DNA of 64,000 bases from Pseudopedobacter saltans DSM 12145. GTDB lineage: Bacteria; Bacteroidota; Bacteroidia; Sphingobacteriales; Sphingobacteriaceae. Below, one piece after another: positions 26,870 to 35,612 of the stretch. The stretch's first letter is position 1. Each line of letters begins with the position of its first letter. A model generated the notes under the pieces. That model was not told the origin of the DNA. It saw only the letters and a program-made list of their open reading frames with translations, and did no database searches. Both the position numbers and the translations under genes were made by a program. The DNA lies in contig NC_015177.1 of the NCBI RefSeq assembly GCF_000190735.1, positions 1,736,001 through 1,800,000 on the forward strand, read 5' to 3'.

Positions 26870-29800
26870 TTAAAATCCCATAGTTAAACCAAAGCCCAAT
26901 TCTCTTCTTTTTGGATATTTACCGGTATCATCTCCAGGTGTTAAACCAGATGAAGGTGAAAACTCCGGATCATATCCAGTATAATTTGTATAGGTAAGCA
27001 GGTTCACGCCATACATATAAACCGAAAGATTTCTTGCAAAAACTTTTTTAGCTGCTTTAGGATCCAATCTATATGTAAATCTTGCGTTGGATAGTCTGAT
27101 AAAAGATCCATCTTCTAAGAAATAGCTATTGCCACCTGGCCTCTGACTTTTTCTTGTGTCTTTATCCGGGTAATAAGGGTAAGTCGCTATATCTCCTTGC
27201 TTTGTCCACGCACCATAAATAGCTTCGGGTAAAGAAGGATTCCCATTGTTTGCAAAGTTTGTTAAGTTTTGTTTGAACTGATTGTATACCTTTCCTCCAA
27301 CAGTAGAATTCACAATAAAGGAAAATGAAAATTGCTTATACGAAAATGAGTTTATGAAACCTAAATAAAAATCGGGTTGCGCATTACCTATTATGTGTCT
27401 GTCATTGTCATTGATAATACCATCATTATCCAGATCTAACCACTCTGTATCTCCTCCCAACAAAACAGCTCCATCACTATTTTTCTTTTTAATAATAGTG
27501 CCTGTATACTCTTGACCATTTAAAGTATAACCTTCAGCTGTTGAAGTACCTCTTCCTGAGCCACTAACTTTAACACCATATGGAATAAGTTTCTGTCCGT
27601 CTGGTGTATAGGCATTAGATACATCATATTGATAAACACCTAAATTTTTCCAGCCGTAAAAATCTCCTATTCGTCCGCCCTCTCTTATAAGATAGTTAGC
27701 ATTTCCACCACTAACACCTCCAGTCCCTATAGCTACAAATTCTTCCCCGTTATATAATTTTTTAATAGTTCCTCTTTGAATCGTAAAGTTTGCGTTAACT
27801 GTCCAATTGAATTTTTCATTGGCTATTGGAGTCCCCATTAAAGAGAATTCGAAACCTCTATTTTCAATATCTCCAACGTTTACTTTAATTGCATTGTATC
27901 CAGTTTCTTTAGGCATTTGTCTGTCATACAATAAATCTTTAGTATTTCTAACATAGGCGTCTAATGTGGCTGTTAATCTTCCTTTTAAGAAATTAAGATC
28001 CAAACCCACATTTTGAACAATTGTAGTTTCCCATTTTAATTGCGGATTATTTAAATTAGACATCGGCGCAGCTCCGGCAACTCCATTATAATTATTTCCT
28101 CCTAGCTCTACACGCGCAATAGATTCATAATTGCCGATAGCGTCATTTCCTAAACTACCGTAACTATACCTCAACTTTCCATCATCTAAAAATGATTTTG
28201 TAAATTTCAAGAAATCTTCATCAGTAAATCTCCAGGCAATAGATCCTGAACCAAAATTTCCTGAACGATTTTCTTCACCAAATCTCGATGATGCGTCATT
28301 TCTGTAAACTCCGCTTAAAAGATACCTTCCTTTATAACTGTAGTTTGCCCTAGCAAAATAAGATCCTGTAGAAACAGCACTTTGTACTACCCTCTGAGCT
28401 CCAAAATTGACTATGTTAGCTCCGGTAATCGTAGTAACATTTTCTAAAATAAAGTTCTCTCCGGCAAGATTAACATTACTGAATTTAGCTCTATCTCTTG
28501 TAGCCCCAATGGTAGCTACAAAATTATGGTGTACATTAAAAGTTTTGGAATAATTTAAATACGATTGAGCTTCATAATAAAATCTCTTATTAAACTGATT
28601 AGTAGCGTAGTTTTTATCCCCATTTTGGGTATACACATATCTTGGAGCAAAAAAGAATCTTTCTCCATCGTCTAGTTGTGTATTCAAAGCAACTGTCAAC
28701 TTTAAATCTTTAGTAAAATCATAATTTAAAGTATTTACAAATTGTACTTTATACTCCTCACGAGTATTCTTTTCATACAAGGCGTTAGCTACCGGATTTC
28801 TTTTGTTATTAATATAACTTGTAAGTTTTCCATCAGGATAATAAATCAAATAACTAGACGGTCTGTCAAATACAGGGCGGATTGAGTTCCCTATATTTGC
28901 AAAATTACCTGCTTGTCTATATACTGAAATGTTAGAACTGTACTTTAACTTCTTGGTCGCCTGGTAGTCAACATTAATTCTTGACTGAATTCTTTTCACG
29001 TAAGTGTTTAAGGCGATACCTTTATCGTCCAAATAATTTAAACTAGCCGCATAGGTAAGCCCTTTTTGTCCTCCGCTTAAAGAAAAACGAACATCATGTT
29101 TTTGAGCCAGATTCCCTAATAAAAGTTTTTGAAGATCGTTAGCTGAATTTAAACCCGGGTTAAGAGAATCTGTAAGCACCCCCAGCTGTCCTTGTAACTG
29201 GCGATAGTAACGAATATCCTTAGGGTTTGATTGTTGTATTTCATGGGCTATTCTCCCCATCGTATAAACGTACTGCACATCTAATTTAGGCTTACCTTCT
29301 ACACCTTTTTTTGTTGTTATCAATATAACGCCATTTGCTGCTCTGGAACCATAGATTGCTGATGAGGCAGCATCTTTTAATATTTCAAAACTTTGGATAT
29401 CTCCCGGATTTATTGAAGAAAAGTTTGGTGTAATCACTCCATCCACTACATATAGTGGATCCGTTCCCTGCCCTTCTGATGAAAATGTCGAGGGGCCACG
29501 TATGGTTATAGATCCTTCCGCTCCCGGTTCGCCATTGTCATTTACAACCAATACCCCAGTAGCTTGTCCCTGCAATGCATCAAAAATATTTAAAGGTTGG
29601 CGATCCTCTATCATTTTTGCAGTAACAGTAGACGTAGCACTTGTAAGATCTCTTTTCTTAACTGCTCCACCATATCCTGTAACTACTACTTCATCAAGGT
29701 CATTTGCATTTTCAACCATTACTACATTGATGTTTGTTTGATTGCCTACTTTAACACCTTGTGTTTTATAACCAACGTAAGTAAATTGAAGCTCCGAACT

Positions 29801-30061
29801 GGTGCCAGGAACATTTATAGTAAATGAGCCTGACGCATCAGTCATTGTTCCTGATTGTGTTCCTTTTAATTTCACACTTACCCCTGGTAGTGTTTCACCT
29901 GTCCCATCTTTAACCGTCCCAGTTATTTTAATATTTTGAGCTATTGCTATTGACTGGCAAAATAAAACTGCCAATAGTGCAAACACAAATTTAAAATCCA
30001 CCGAACAGCTTCTCTTGCTAGCTAACCTGAGCCTGGGAAATTGAGTAAAAATCTGTTTCAT
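26870..30061 (-). CDS. SusC/RagA-family TonB-dependent receptor (PUL 1)
   Basis: Outer-membrane importer for oligosaccharides, 1063 residues. In order: signal peptide (cleavage near IAIAQ, about residue 42), carboxypeptidase-regulatory-like domain (about 45-130; KITGTVKDGTGETLPGVSVKLKG), TonB box and plug (DEVVVTGYGGAVKKRDLTSA to VITPNFSSINPGDIQSFEILKDAASSAIYGSRAANGVILITTKKG), and a long beta-barrel ending RRELGFGLTMGF with C-terminal Phe. There is no N-terminal STN domain, so it is not expected to signal through a FecI/FecR pair, unlike the SusC of PUL 2. A consensus promoter lies about 125 nt upstream, leaving a long leader. Confidence 0.95.
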   Translation of the reverse strand: MKQIFTQFPRLRLASKRSCSVDFKFVFALLAVLFCQSIAIAQNIKITGTVKDGTGETLPGVSVKLKGTQSGTMTDASGSFTINVPGTSSELQFTYVGYKTQGVKVGNQTNINVVMVENANDLDEVVVTGYGGAVKKRDLTSATSTVTAKMIEDRQPLNIFDALQGQATGVLVVNDNGEPGAEGSITIRGPSTFSSEGQGTDPLYVVDGVITPNFSSINPGDIQSFEILKDAASSAIYGSRAANGVILITTKKGVEGKPKLDVQYVYTMGRIAHEIQQSNPKDIRYYRQLQGQLGVLTDSLNPGLNSANDLQKLLLGNLAQKHDVRFSLSGGQKGLTYAASLNYLDDKGIALNTYVKRIQSRINVDYQATKKLKYSSNISVYRQAGNFANIGNSIRPVFDRPSSYLIYYPDGKLTSYINNKRNPVANALYEKNTREEYKVQFVNTLNYDFTKDLKLTVALNTQLDDGERFFFAPRYVYTQNGDKNYATNQFNKRFYYEAQSYLNYSKTFNVHHNFVATIGATRDRAKFSNVNLAGENFILENVTTITGANIVNFGAQRVVQSAVSTGSYFARANYSYKGRYLLSGVYRNDASSRFGEENRSGNFGSGSIAWRFTDEDFLKFTKSFLDDGKLRYSYGSLGNDAIGNYESIARVELGGNNYNGVAGAAPMSNLNNPQLKWETTIVQNVGLDLNFLKGRLTATLDAYVRNTKDLLYDRQMPKETGYNAIKVNVGDIENRGFEFSLMGTPIANEKFNWTVNANFTIQRGTIKKLYNGEEFVAIGTGGVSGGNANYLIREGGRIGDFYGWKNLGVYQYDVSNAYTPDGQKLIPYGVKVSGSGRGTSTAEGYTLNGQEYTGTIIKKKNSDGAVLLGGDTEWLDLDNDGIINDNDRHIIGNAQPDFYLGFINSFSYKQFSFSFIVNSTVGGKVYNQFKQNLTNFANNGNPSLPEAIYGAWTKQGDIATYPYYPDKDTRKSQRPGGNSYFLEDGSFIRLSNARFTYRLDPKAAKKVFARNLSVYMYGVNLLTYTNYTGYDPEFSPSSGLTPGDDTGKYPKRRELGFGLTMGF

Positions 30062-30454
30062 TTGATTTGGATTAATAATTGTTTATTGTCCAATTATTTT
30101 ATTGACAGAACCACAGCTATCAAACAGCATAATTTGCTTTTGCTTTTCAGACTTTAAGATTCAGAGAATACTATAATTGGATAAGACAAAACTATACGAA
30201 ACAGAAAGTGGATACAATAGAATAACCGTTCGCTGAGCTGTAGACAAAAAATAACGAAAAAGAAGTAATACGGATTTAACGCTAAAAAAAATCGACCTGT
30301 ATGCACAAAATCACTATTAAAGCTATTTAACGCGAACGGCTAATACGCTTAAGGGACATAAAAATCATAAGATTTTACACCCTTTATTAAAGAATTCTTA
30401 CCGAATATTTAGAATTACAGATAGTTTAACTTATAAGTCTTTTAAGAGTGTAAC
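30062..30454. other. 393-bp region between PUL 1 susC and holA
   Basis: Non-coding. It holds the PUL 1 promoter (30187-30217) and about 120 nt of untranslated leader. A short AAAATC/GATTTT hairpin (about 30361-30376) could be a weak end signal for holA. Nothing else is supported. Confidence 0.5.
30187..30217 (-). promoter_or_regulatory. Promoter of the PUL 1 operon
   Basis: Minus strand: TTG (30215-30217), 20-nt spacer, TAGTTTTG (30187-30194), an exact match to the Bacteroidota form TTG-N17/23-TAnnTTTG. It would give a susC transcript with a leader of about 120 nt, as is common for susC genes. Confidence 0.6.
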
Positions 30455-31459
30455 CTAATGCACTATCTTCCAAACCAATTCTTTCATTAAATCCCCATCG
30501 GTGGTATTTCCCGTAGAATCAACCCCTTTAGATTTAATATCATATTCGCGTAATATGCTGATTATATCAAAAACTTTAGCCCACGAATAATTTCTTGCAG
30601 CCAGTTCGTAATCTTTAACGAAATAAGGATTTACTCCCAATACCCTGGCGGCTTCACTTTTATCCTGGAGATAATGGTACTTTAAAATTTTTGAAAAATA
30701 GGTATATAGATTTCCCATAACAAGAACCAAAGGGTTTGATTTGGGATTTGCTTCAAAATAATTTATGATCTGATTGGCCTTTAAAATGTCTTTTTTCCCT
30801 AATGCGCTCTGAAGTTCGAAAACATTAAATTCCTTGCTGATCCCTATATTATCCTGAATTTCTTTCGTTCCAATTTCCTGCCCCTGCGGAACGTTTAACA
30901 TCAGTTTCTCTACTTCATTAGAAATTTTACTCAGGTCATTTCCTAAATATTCTGCCAATAACTGAGAGGCTTTGGGATTAATATGATAACCTCTGGATTT
31001 TACAAAATCATCTATCCATGCTGGAATCTTATTTTCGTAAATGGTTGCTGATTCAAAAACAAGTCCTGTCTTCTCGATAACCTTGTATACTTTCTTCCTT
31101 TTGTCAAACTTTCCATGTTTGTGACAAAGGATTAAAATGGTACTCTGTAGAGGCTTTTCACAGTATGCCTGAAATGATTCTGCTATTTTGTCAAATTTTA
31201 AATCCTGCGCCTCTTTTACCAGAATAACCTGATAATCGCTCATCATGGGGAAACGCTTAGCTGCATTCAAAACATTAACCGGGTCTGTATCTTTACCATA
31301 AAAGATACTCATATTAAAACCTCGTTCTGCTTCGGATAATACAGTATTTTCCAATGCCTCGGCTATTAAATCTATATAATAACTTTCTTCCCCATGAAGC
31401 AGATAAATTGGTTTAAACTTTCTGTTCTTTATGTCTTTTAGAATATCAGCAGCTGTCAT
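30455..31459 (-). CDS. holA: DNA polymerase III subunit delta
   Basis: The clamp-loader delta subunit, which opens the sliding clamp during replication. The N-terminal YLLHGEESYYIDLIAEAL and FPMMSDYQVILVKEAQ segments, the middle YLGNDLSKISNEVEKLML helix, and the C-terminal collar domain with ELQSALGKKDILKANQIINYF are typical. At 334 residues it is complete. It is divergent from a small HsdR-N-type gene with a 72-bp gap, an arrangement common in Bacteroidota genomes. Confidence 0.93.
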   Translation of the reverse strand: MTAADILKDIKNRKFKPIYLLHGEESYYIDLIAEALENTVLSEAERGFNMSIFYGKDTDPVNVLNAAKRFPMMSDYQVILVKEAQDLKFDKIAESFQAYCEKPLQSTILILCHKHGKFDKRKKVYKVIEKTGLVFESATIYENKIPAWIDDFVKSRGYHINPKASQLLAEYLGNDLSKISNEVEKLMLNVPQGQEIGTKEIQDNIGISKEFNVFELQSALGKKDILKANQIINYFEANPKSNPLVLVMGNLYTYFSKILKYHYLQDKSEAARVLGVNPYFVKDYELAARNYSWAKVFDIISILREYDIKSKGVDSTGNTTDGDLMKELVWKIVH

Positions 31460-31531
31460 AACGAAGCTAAATTAAAAGAATATTAGCAAAATAAATTGCA
31501 ATGTTGGTAATTACAACCTTATTTTAGCGCT

Positions 31532-31984
31532 ATGTTTGAGCCTATCCCGTTAAATTTGCCTCCTTATCCTTTTAGGTTAACTAAAAAAGAAAATCAACTT
31601 TTCATTTTTGACGAGCTACGTAAGAAAAACTTAGTCCTTACACCCGAAGAATGGGTCAGACAACATTTTACCCAATATCTTATTCAGCATAAGCATTATC
31701 CAAAATCTTTAATAAAGCTTGAAGGAGGATTAACTTTAAATAAACTTCAAAAAAGAACAGATATTGTAATTTTTGATATTCACGGTAAACCGAATATTCT
31801 TGTCGAATGCAAAGCTTCTCATGTCAAGATTGATCAAAAAGTTTTTGATCAGGTTGCAAGATATAACTTCGTTCATAAAGTGAATTACCTTATAACTACA
31901 AATGGTTTGCAACATTACCATTGTAAAATGGATTATAAGGAGGAAAGCTATACCTTCATCCCCGACATACCAACTTACATATAA
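31532..31984 (+). CDS. HsdR N-terminal-type nuclease-fold protein (HSDR_N_2)
   Basis: A 150-residue protein with the PD-(D/E)xK-like fold found at the N-terminus of type I restriction HsdR subunits. The fold signature is D in KRTDIVIFD followed by ILVECKA, giving D-x(n)-ExK-type residues. There is no helicase domain and no hsdM or hsdS nearby, so this is a stand-alone domain and not part of a restriction system. It is divergent from holA, a conserved neighbour relation in this phylum, which hints at a DNA-repair or housekeeping role. Function unknown. Confidence 0.8.
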   Translation: MFEPIPLNLPPYPFRLTKKENQLFIFDELRKKNLVLTPEEWVRQHFTQYLIQHKHYPKSLIKLEGGLTLNKLQKRTDIVIFDIHGKPNILVECKASHVKIDQKVFDQVARYNFVHKVNYLITTNGLQHYHCKMDYKEESYTFIPDIPTYI

Positions 31985-32058
31985 TTTTCTCTTGTAAAAC
32001 ACACATCGCGAAACTTTACATTAAATACTTTCGTAAAAGAGAAAAAAACATTACCATA

Positions 32059-32508
32059 ATGGACCAGAAACAAATTCTTATTACGCGGGAAAGTGTTGTT
32101 TCGACTAAGATCTGTATGTTATTAACTAGTATCCAGTTAATTTTATTAGCTTATTTCTATTCAAAGAATGATTTATTTGACCAACGGTATCTTTTCATTT
32201 TGCTTTCTTGTATCACGCTAATTTTCATTGTAATCAATATTATAAAAAACAAAAAAACCTGTTTTTTAAAGATTGAAGATGACTATGTAAAAATATCCAG
32301 AAAGAGGGAAAAACTAGAGGATATCTCCATTAAAACCAATGAAATTGCCTATTTGGAAACTAAATTTAATAGGATTATTATTCACGACACTCATTCAAAT
32401 ATTCATAGCGTAAATCTGGACCATATCAAATCGGAAAAAAAACGTTGGGAAATTAAAGAGATATTAAGGCAATTATCTCACTATCAACAACAAGAAAAGG
32501 CTTCATAA
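32059..32508 (+). CDS. Small membrane protein with two N-terminal helices and a cytosolic PH-like tail
   Basis: Unknown 149-residue protein. Two hydrophobic helices (about 20-35 and 44-61) are followed by a soluble part with a strand pattern (CFLKIEDDYVKISRKRE, NEIAYLETKFNRIIIHD, NIHSVNLDHI) and a C-terminal helix. The pattern resembles the bacterial PH-like or YcxB-type tails of small membrane proteins, but I cannot assign it firmly. It is 74 nt downstream of the nuclease-fold gene in the same direction and is closed by a strong terminator. Confidence 0.65.
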   Translation: MDQKQILITRESVVSTKICMLLTSIQLILLAYFYSKNDLFDQRYLFILLSCITLIFIVINIIKNKKTCFLKIEDDYVKISRKREKLEDISIKTNEIAYLETKFNRIIIHDTHSNIHSVNLDHIKSEKKRWEIKEILRQLSHYQQQEKAS

Positions 32509-32509
32509 A

Positions 32510-32540
32510 AAAGGCATATTATTAAAAATAATATGCCTTT
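32510..32540. terminator. Bidirectional terminator between the small membrane protein gene and valS
   Basis: AAGGCATATTATT (32511-32523) pairs perfectly over 13 bp with AATAATATGCCTT (32527-32539), with A-rich and T-rich flanks, between two convergent genes. Confidence 0.88.
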
Positions 32541-32562
32541 CAATATAATTGACTTTTTCCTT

Positions 32563-35205
32563 TTACAAACCAGCCAAAGTTTCCTCTAAAATCTTAATCT
32601 TAGCCTCTGCGTCCGCTTGCTTATTTTTTTCGTTTTCTACTATTTCTGGTTTAGCATTTTGAACAAAACGTTCGTTGCTTAGCTTTGCATTAACTGATTT
32701 CAGGAACCCTTTCAAATACTCAATTTCTTTTACGATTTTCTCCTTTTCAGCTTCAACGTCTATATTTCCCTCTAATGGAATGTAAAATTCATCTCTGCCG
32801 GCCAAAAAAGAAGAGGCGCCAGCCAATTTTTCTTCTACTTGTCCAAATTCGCTAATGTTTGCCAATTTGAAAATAATATTCTTGCAGGTATCATAATCGA
32901 TATCAGAACCTTTTTTCACAAAAAGTGTCAGCGCTTCTTTTGGAGAAATTTGTTTAGTATTTCTAACATTTCTGATTTCCGAAACAATCTGTTTTACTAC
33001 CTCAACATCTTTTAAGATATTACTATCAAAAGCTTGCGAAGCTTCCATCTGGGCAACAATACAGCAATCTTTCGAATTCCTTTCACCAAATACTTCATCA
33101 TGCCACAACTCTTCTGTTAGGAAAGGCATAAACGGATGTAAGAGCTTTAAAATCCGCTCAAAGAAATTTACTGTTGCTTTGTAAGTAACCTCATCTATTG
33201 GCTGTTGATAAGCCGGTTTCACCATTTCCAGGTACCAGGCACAGAAATCGTCCCAAACCAGTTTATACGAATCCATTAAAGCTTCATTCAAACGGTACTG
33301 ATCGAAATTGGATTCTATTTCCTTCAATGCTTCATTAAATCTGGCTTCAAACCAGGCAATAGATTTCTCATTTTGACAAGCTAAAGAACTATCAACCTCC
33401 CAACCTTTTACCAAACGGAAAGCATTCCATACTTTATTCCCAAAGTTCCTTCCCTGCTCGCAAGACGCTTCGTCGAACATAATATCGTTTCCTGCCGGCG
33501 AACTCAACAACATGCCTACCCGAACACCATCCGCACTATATTTATCTATTAAATCTAAAGGATCCGGAGAGTTCCCTAAAGATTTTGACATTTTACGTCC
33601 AATTTTATCGCGAACAATACCGGTCAAATAAACATTTCTAAAAGGAATTTCACCAGTAAATTCATGACCTGCCATAATCATACGAGCTACCCAAAAGAAA
33701 AGAATCTCGGGTGCTGTAACTAAATCATTTGTCGGATAGTAATATTGAAAATCGGCATTTCCTTTATTTTCCGGATGTCCACAAACCGACGGATCGAAAA
33801 CCGACATCGGCCATAACCAGGAAGAAAACCAGGTATCTACCACGTCTTCGTCTTGTTTGATATCTTCTAATTTTAAATCGGCATATTTCGCATCTTTTGC
33901 TTTAAGAACGCTCAACGCTTCTTCTGCCGTTTTAGCAACTGCTACATCACCATTTGGAGCATAAAAAGCCGGGATTTGTTGTCCCCACCATAACTGGCGA
34001 GATATACACCAATCCTTTACATTCTCCATCCAATGACGATAAGTATTAATAAACTTATCCGGAATAAGTTTAATATCGCCGTTATTTACATAATCCAAAG
34101 CAGGCTTTGCCATCTCTCCCATTTTACAAAACCATTGTAAAGACAGTTTAGGCTCTATTACAGCATCAGTTCTTTCGGAAAAACCAACTTGCGACTTATA
34201 CTCCTCAACTTTTTCCAAAGCTCCGGCTTCTTCCAATAAAATAGCTATTTTCTTTCTGGCGATAAAACGATCTTCACCTACTAAAATCTGTGCTTTTTCG
34301 TTTAAAGTTCCATCATCATTTAAAATATCTATTACTTCTAAATGATGCTTTACGCCAAGCTCGTAGTCATTTAAATCATGGGCTGGCGTAACTTTTAAAC
34401 ATCCGGTACCAAAATCAGATTCAACGTATTCATCCGGAATAATAGTAATTGCCTTATCAATTAAAGGAATCAGAACTTTTTTACCATGTAGATGAATATA
34501 ACGTTCGTCGTTAGGATTAACACAAACAGCAGCATCTGCCATAATGGTTTCTGGCCGGGTTGTAGCAATAGTTACAAAACCGTCTCTTTCAACCAATTTA
34601 TATTTGATATAATATAATTTTTGATTTACTTCTTTACGGATAACCTCTTCGTCAGAAACTGCAGTCAAACCTTTCGGATCCCAGTTTACCATCCTTATAC
34701 CACGATAAATCAATCCTTTTTTATGAAGGTGGATAAAAGTATCGATTACTGCAGCCGAAAGTTCAGGATCCATTGTAAAAGCTGTACGATCCCAATCACA
34801 TGAAGCTCCTAGTTTTTTTAATTGCTCTAAAATAATACCACCATATTTCTCTTTCCATTCATAAGCATATTTTAAGAATTCGGATCTTGTTAAATCCTTT
34901 TTATTGATTCCTTTTTCCTTTAACATAGCCACAACTTTTGCTTCGGTAGCAATGGAAGCATGGTCTGTTCCCGGAACCCAACAAGCGTTCTTTCCTTTCA
35001 TTCTGGCCCTGCGAATCAAGACATCCTGAATGGTATTATTCAACATGTGTCCCATATGTAAAACTCCGGTGACATTTGGCGGAGGTATTACAATTGTATA
35101 AGGTTCACGCTCGTCTGGAACTGATTTAAAAAACTTGTTTTCTAACCAATAAGAATACCATTTGCTCTCTGATTCTTTAGGATTATATGTCTTGGAAATG
35201 CTCAT
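32563..35205 (-). CDS. valS: Valyl-tRNA synthetase
   Basis: Class Ia aminoacyl-tRNA synthetase charging tRNA-Val. The HIGH-type motif is HMGH at residues 50-53 (NVTGVLHMGHMLN), the KMSKS motif is GRKMSKSLGN, and the editing domain is recognisable from ATTRPETIMADAAVCV. The anticodon-binding domain and the C-terminal coiled coil (from about residue 810: KEKIVKEIEYLKGFLKSVN) that is typical of ValRS are present. 880 residues, complete. It has its own consensus promoter 24 nt upstream. Confidence 0.97.
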   Translation of the reverse strand: MSISKTYNPKESESKWYSYWLENKFFKSVPDEREPYTIVIPPPNVTGVLHMGHMLNNTIQDVLIRRARMKGKNACWVPGTDHASIATEAKVVAMLKEKGINKKDLTRSEFLKYAYEWKEKYGGIILEQLKKLGASCDWDRTAFTMDPELSAAVIDTFIHLHKKGLIYRGIRMVNWDPKGLTAVSDEEVIRKEVNQKLYYIKYKLVERDGFVTIATTRPETIMADAAVCVNPNDERYIHLHGKKVLIPLIDKAITIIPDEYVESDFGTGCLKVTPAHDLNDYELGVKHHLEVIDILNDDGTLNEKAQILVGEDRFIARKKIAILLEEAGALEKVEEYKSQVGFSERTDAVIEPKLSLQWFCKMGEMAKPALDYVNNGDIKLIPDKFINTYRHWMENVKDWCISRQLWWGQQIPAFYAPNGDVAVAKTAEEALSVLKAKDAKYADLKLEDIKQDEDVVDTWFSSWLWPMSVFDPSVCGHPENKGNADFQYYYPTNDLVTAPEILFFWVARMIMAGHEFTGEIPFRNVYLTGIVRDKIGRKMSKSLGNSPDPLDLIDKYSADGVRVGMLLSSPAGNDIMFDEASCEQGRNFGNKVWNAFRLVKGWEVDSSLACQNEKSIAWFEARFNEALKEIESNFDQYRLNEALMDSYKLVWDDFCAWYLEMVKPAYQQPIDEVTYKATVNFFERILKLLHPFMPFLTEELWHDEVFGERNSKDCCIVAQMEASQAFDSNILKDVEVVKQIVSEIRNVRNTKQISPKEALTLFVKKGSDIDYDTCKNIIFKLANISEFGQVEEKLAGASSFLAGRDEFYIPLEGNIDVEAEKEKIVKEIEYLKGFLKSVNAKLSNERFVQNAKPEIVENEKNKQADAEAKIKILEETLAGL

Positions 35206-35612
35206 ACAGTATTAAATTCTAACAATCCGCAAAAATACACTTTCAAAGTGAAACGAACAATCTGATTTTAACCCTGAAAAGGAGGATATGAGACGTGAGG
35301 CATTAAATATGAGAGAGAAAACGACTAAAGTTTATTCATGATTGACAGTTTATTTTTAATAGTCTATATAAAATCTACAGTGATTAATCCATTTAAGATA
35401 CTAAAAATCCCATTGCAGTGTGTGTACCGGCTATGATACCATACAAATTTAAAGAGTAAGCCCAAACAACCCCAATAAACTAATAACCAATGACTATTGA
35501 ACTAATGAATTAAAATAAAGACAATAATAAAACTATCAAGTAACAAGCTTGTTTAATTAAAACAAAAATCCAATAGATAATGTATTTTAGTAGATATTAT
35601 CATTAAGAAAAT
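35206..35612. other. 407-bp region between divergent valS and the M13 peptidase gene
   Basis: Non-coding. It contains the valS promoter (35230-35260). On the plus strand, TATTTTAG near the M13 peptidase start is only a near match to a -7 element. No repeat, RNA or gene is supported in the rest. Confidence 0.5.
35230..35260 (-). promoter_or_regulatory. Promoter of valS
   Basis: Minus strand: TTG (35258-35260), 20-nt spacer, TATTTTTG (35230-35237), exact to TTG-N17/23-TAnnTTTG and about 24 nt before the valS ATG. Confidence 0.65.

Noticed and set aside
31532-31984. Possible type I restriction-modification locus
   Set aside because: Only the HsdR-N-type nuclease fold is present; there is no helicase domain, hsdM or hsdS, and the gene is a common lone neighbour of holA.
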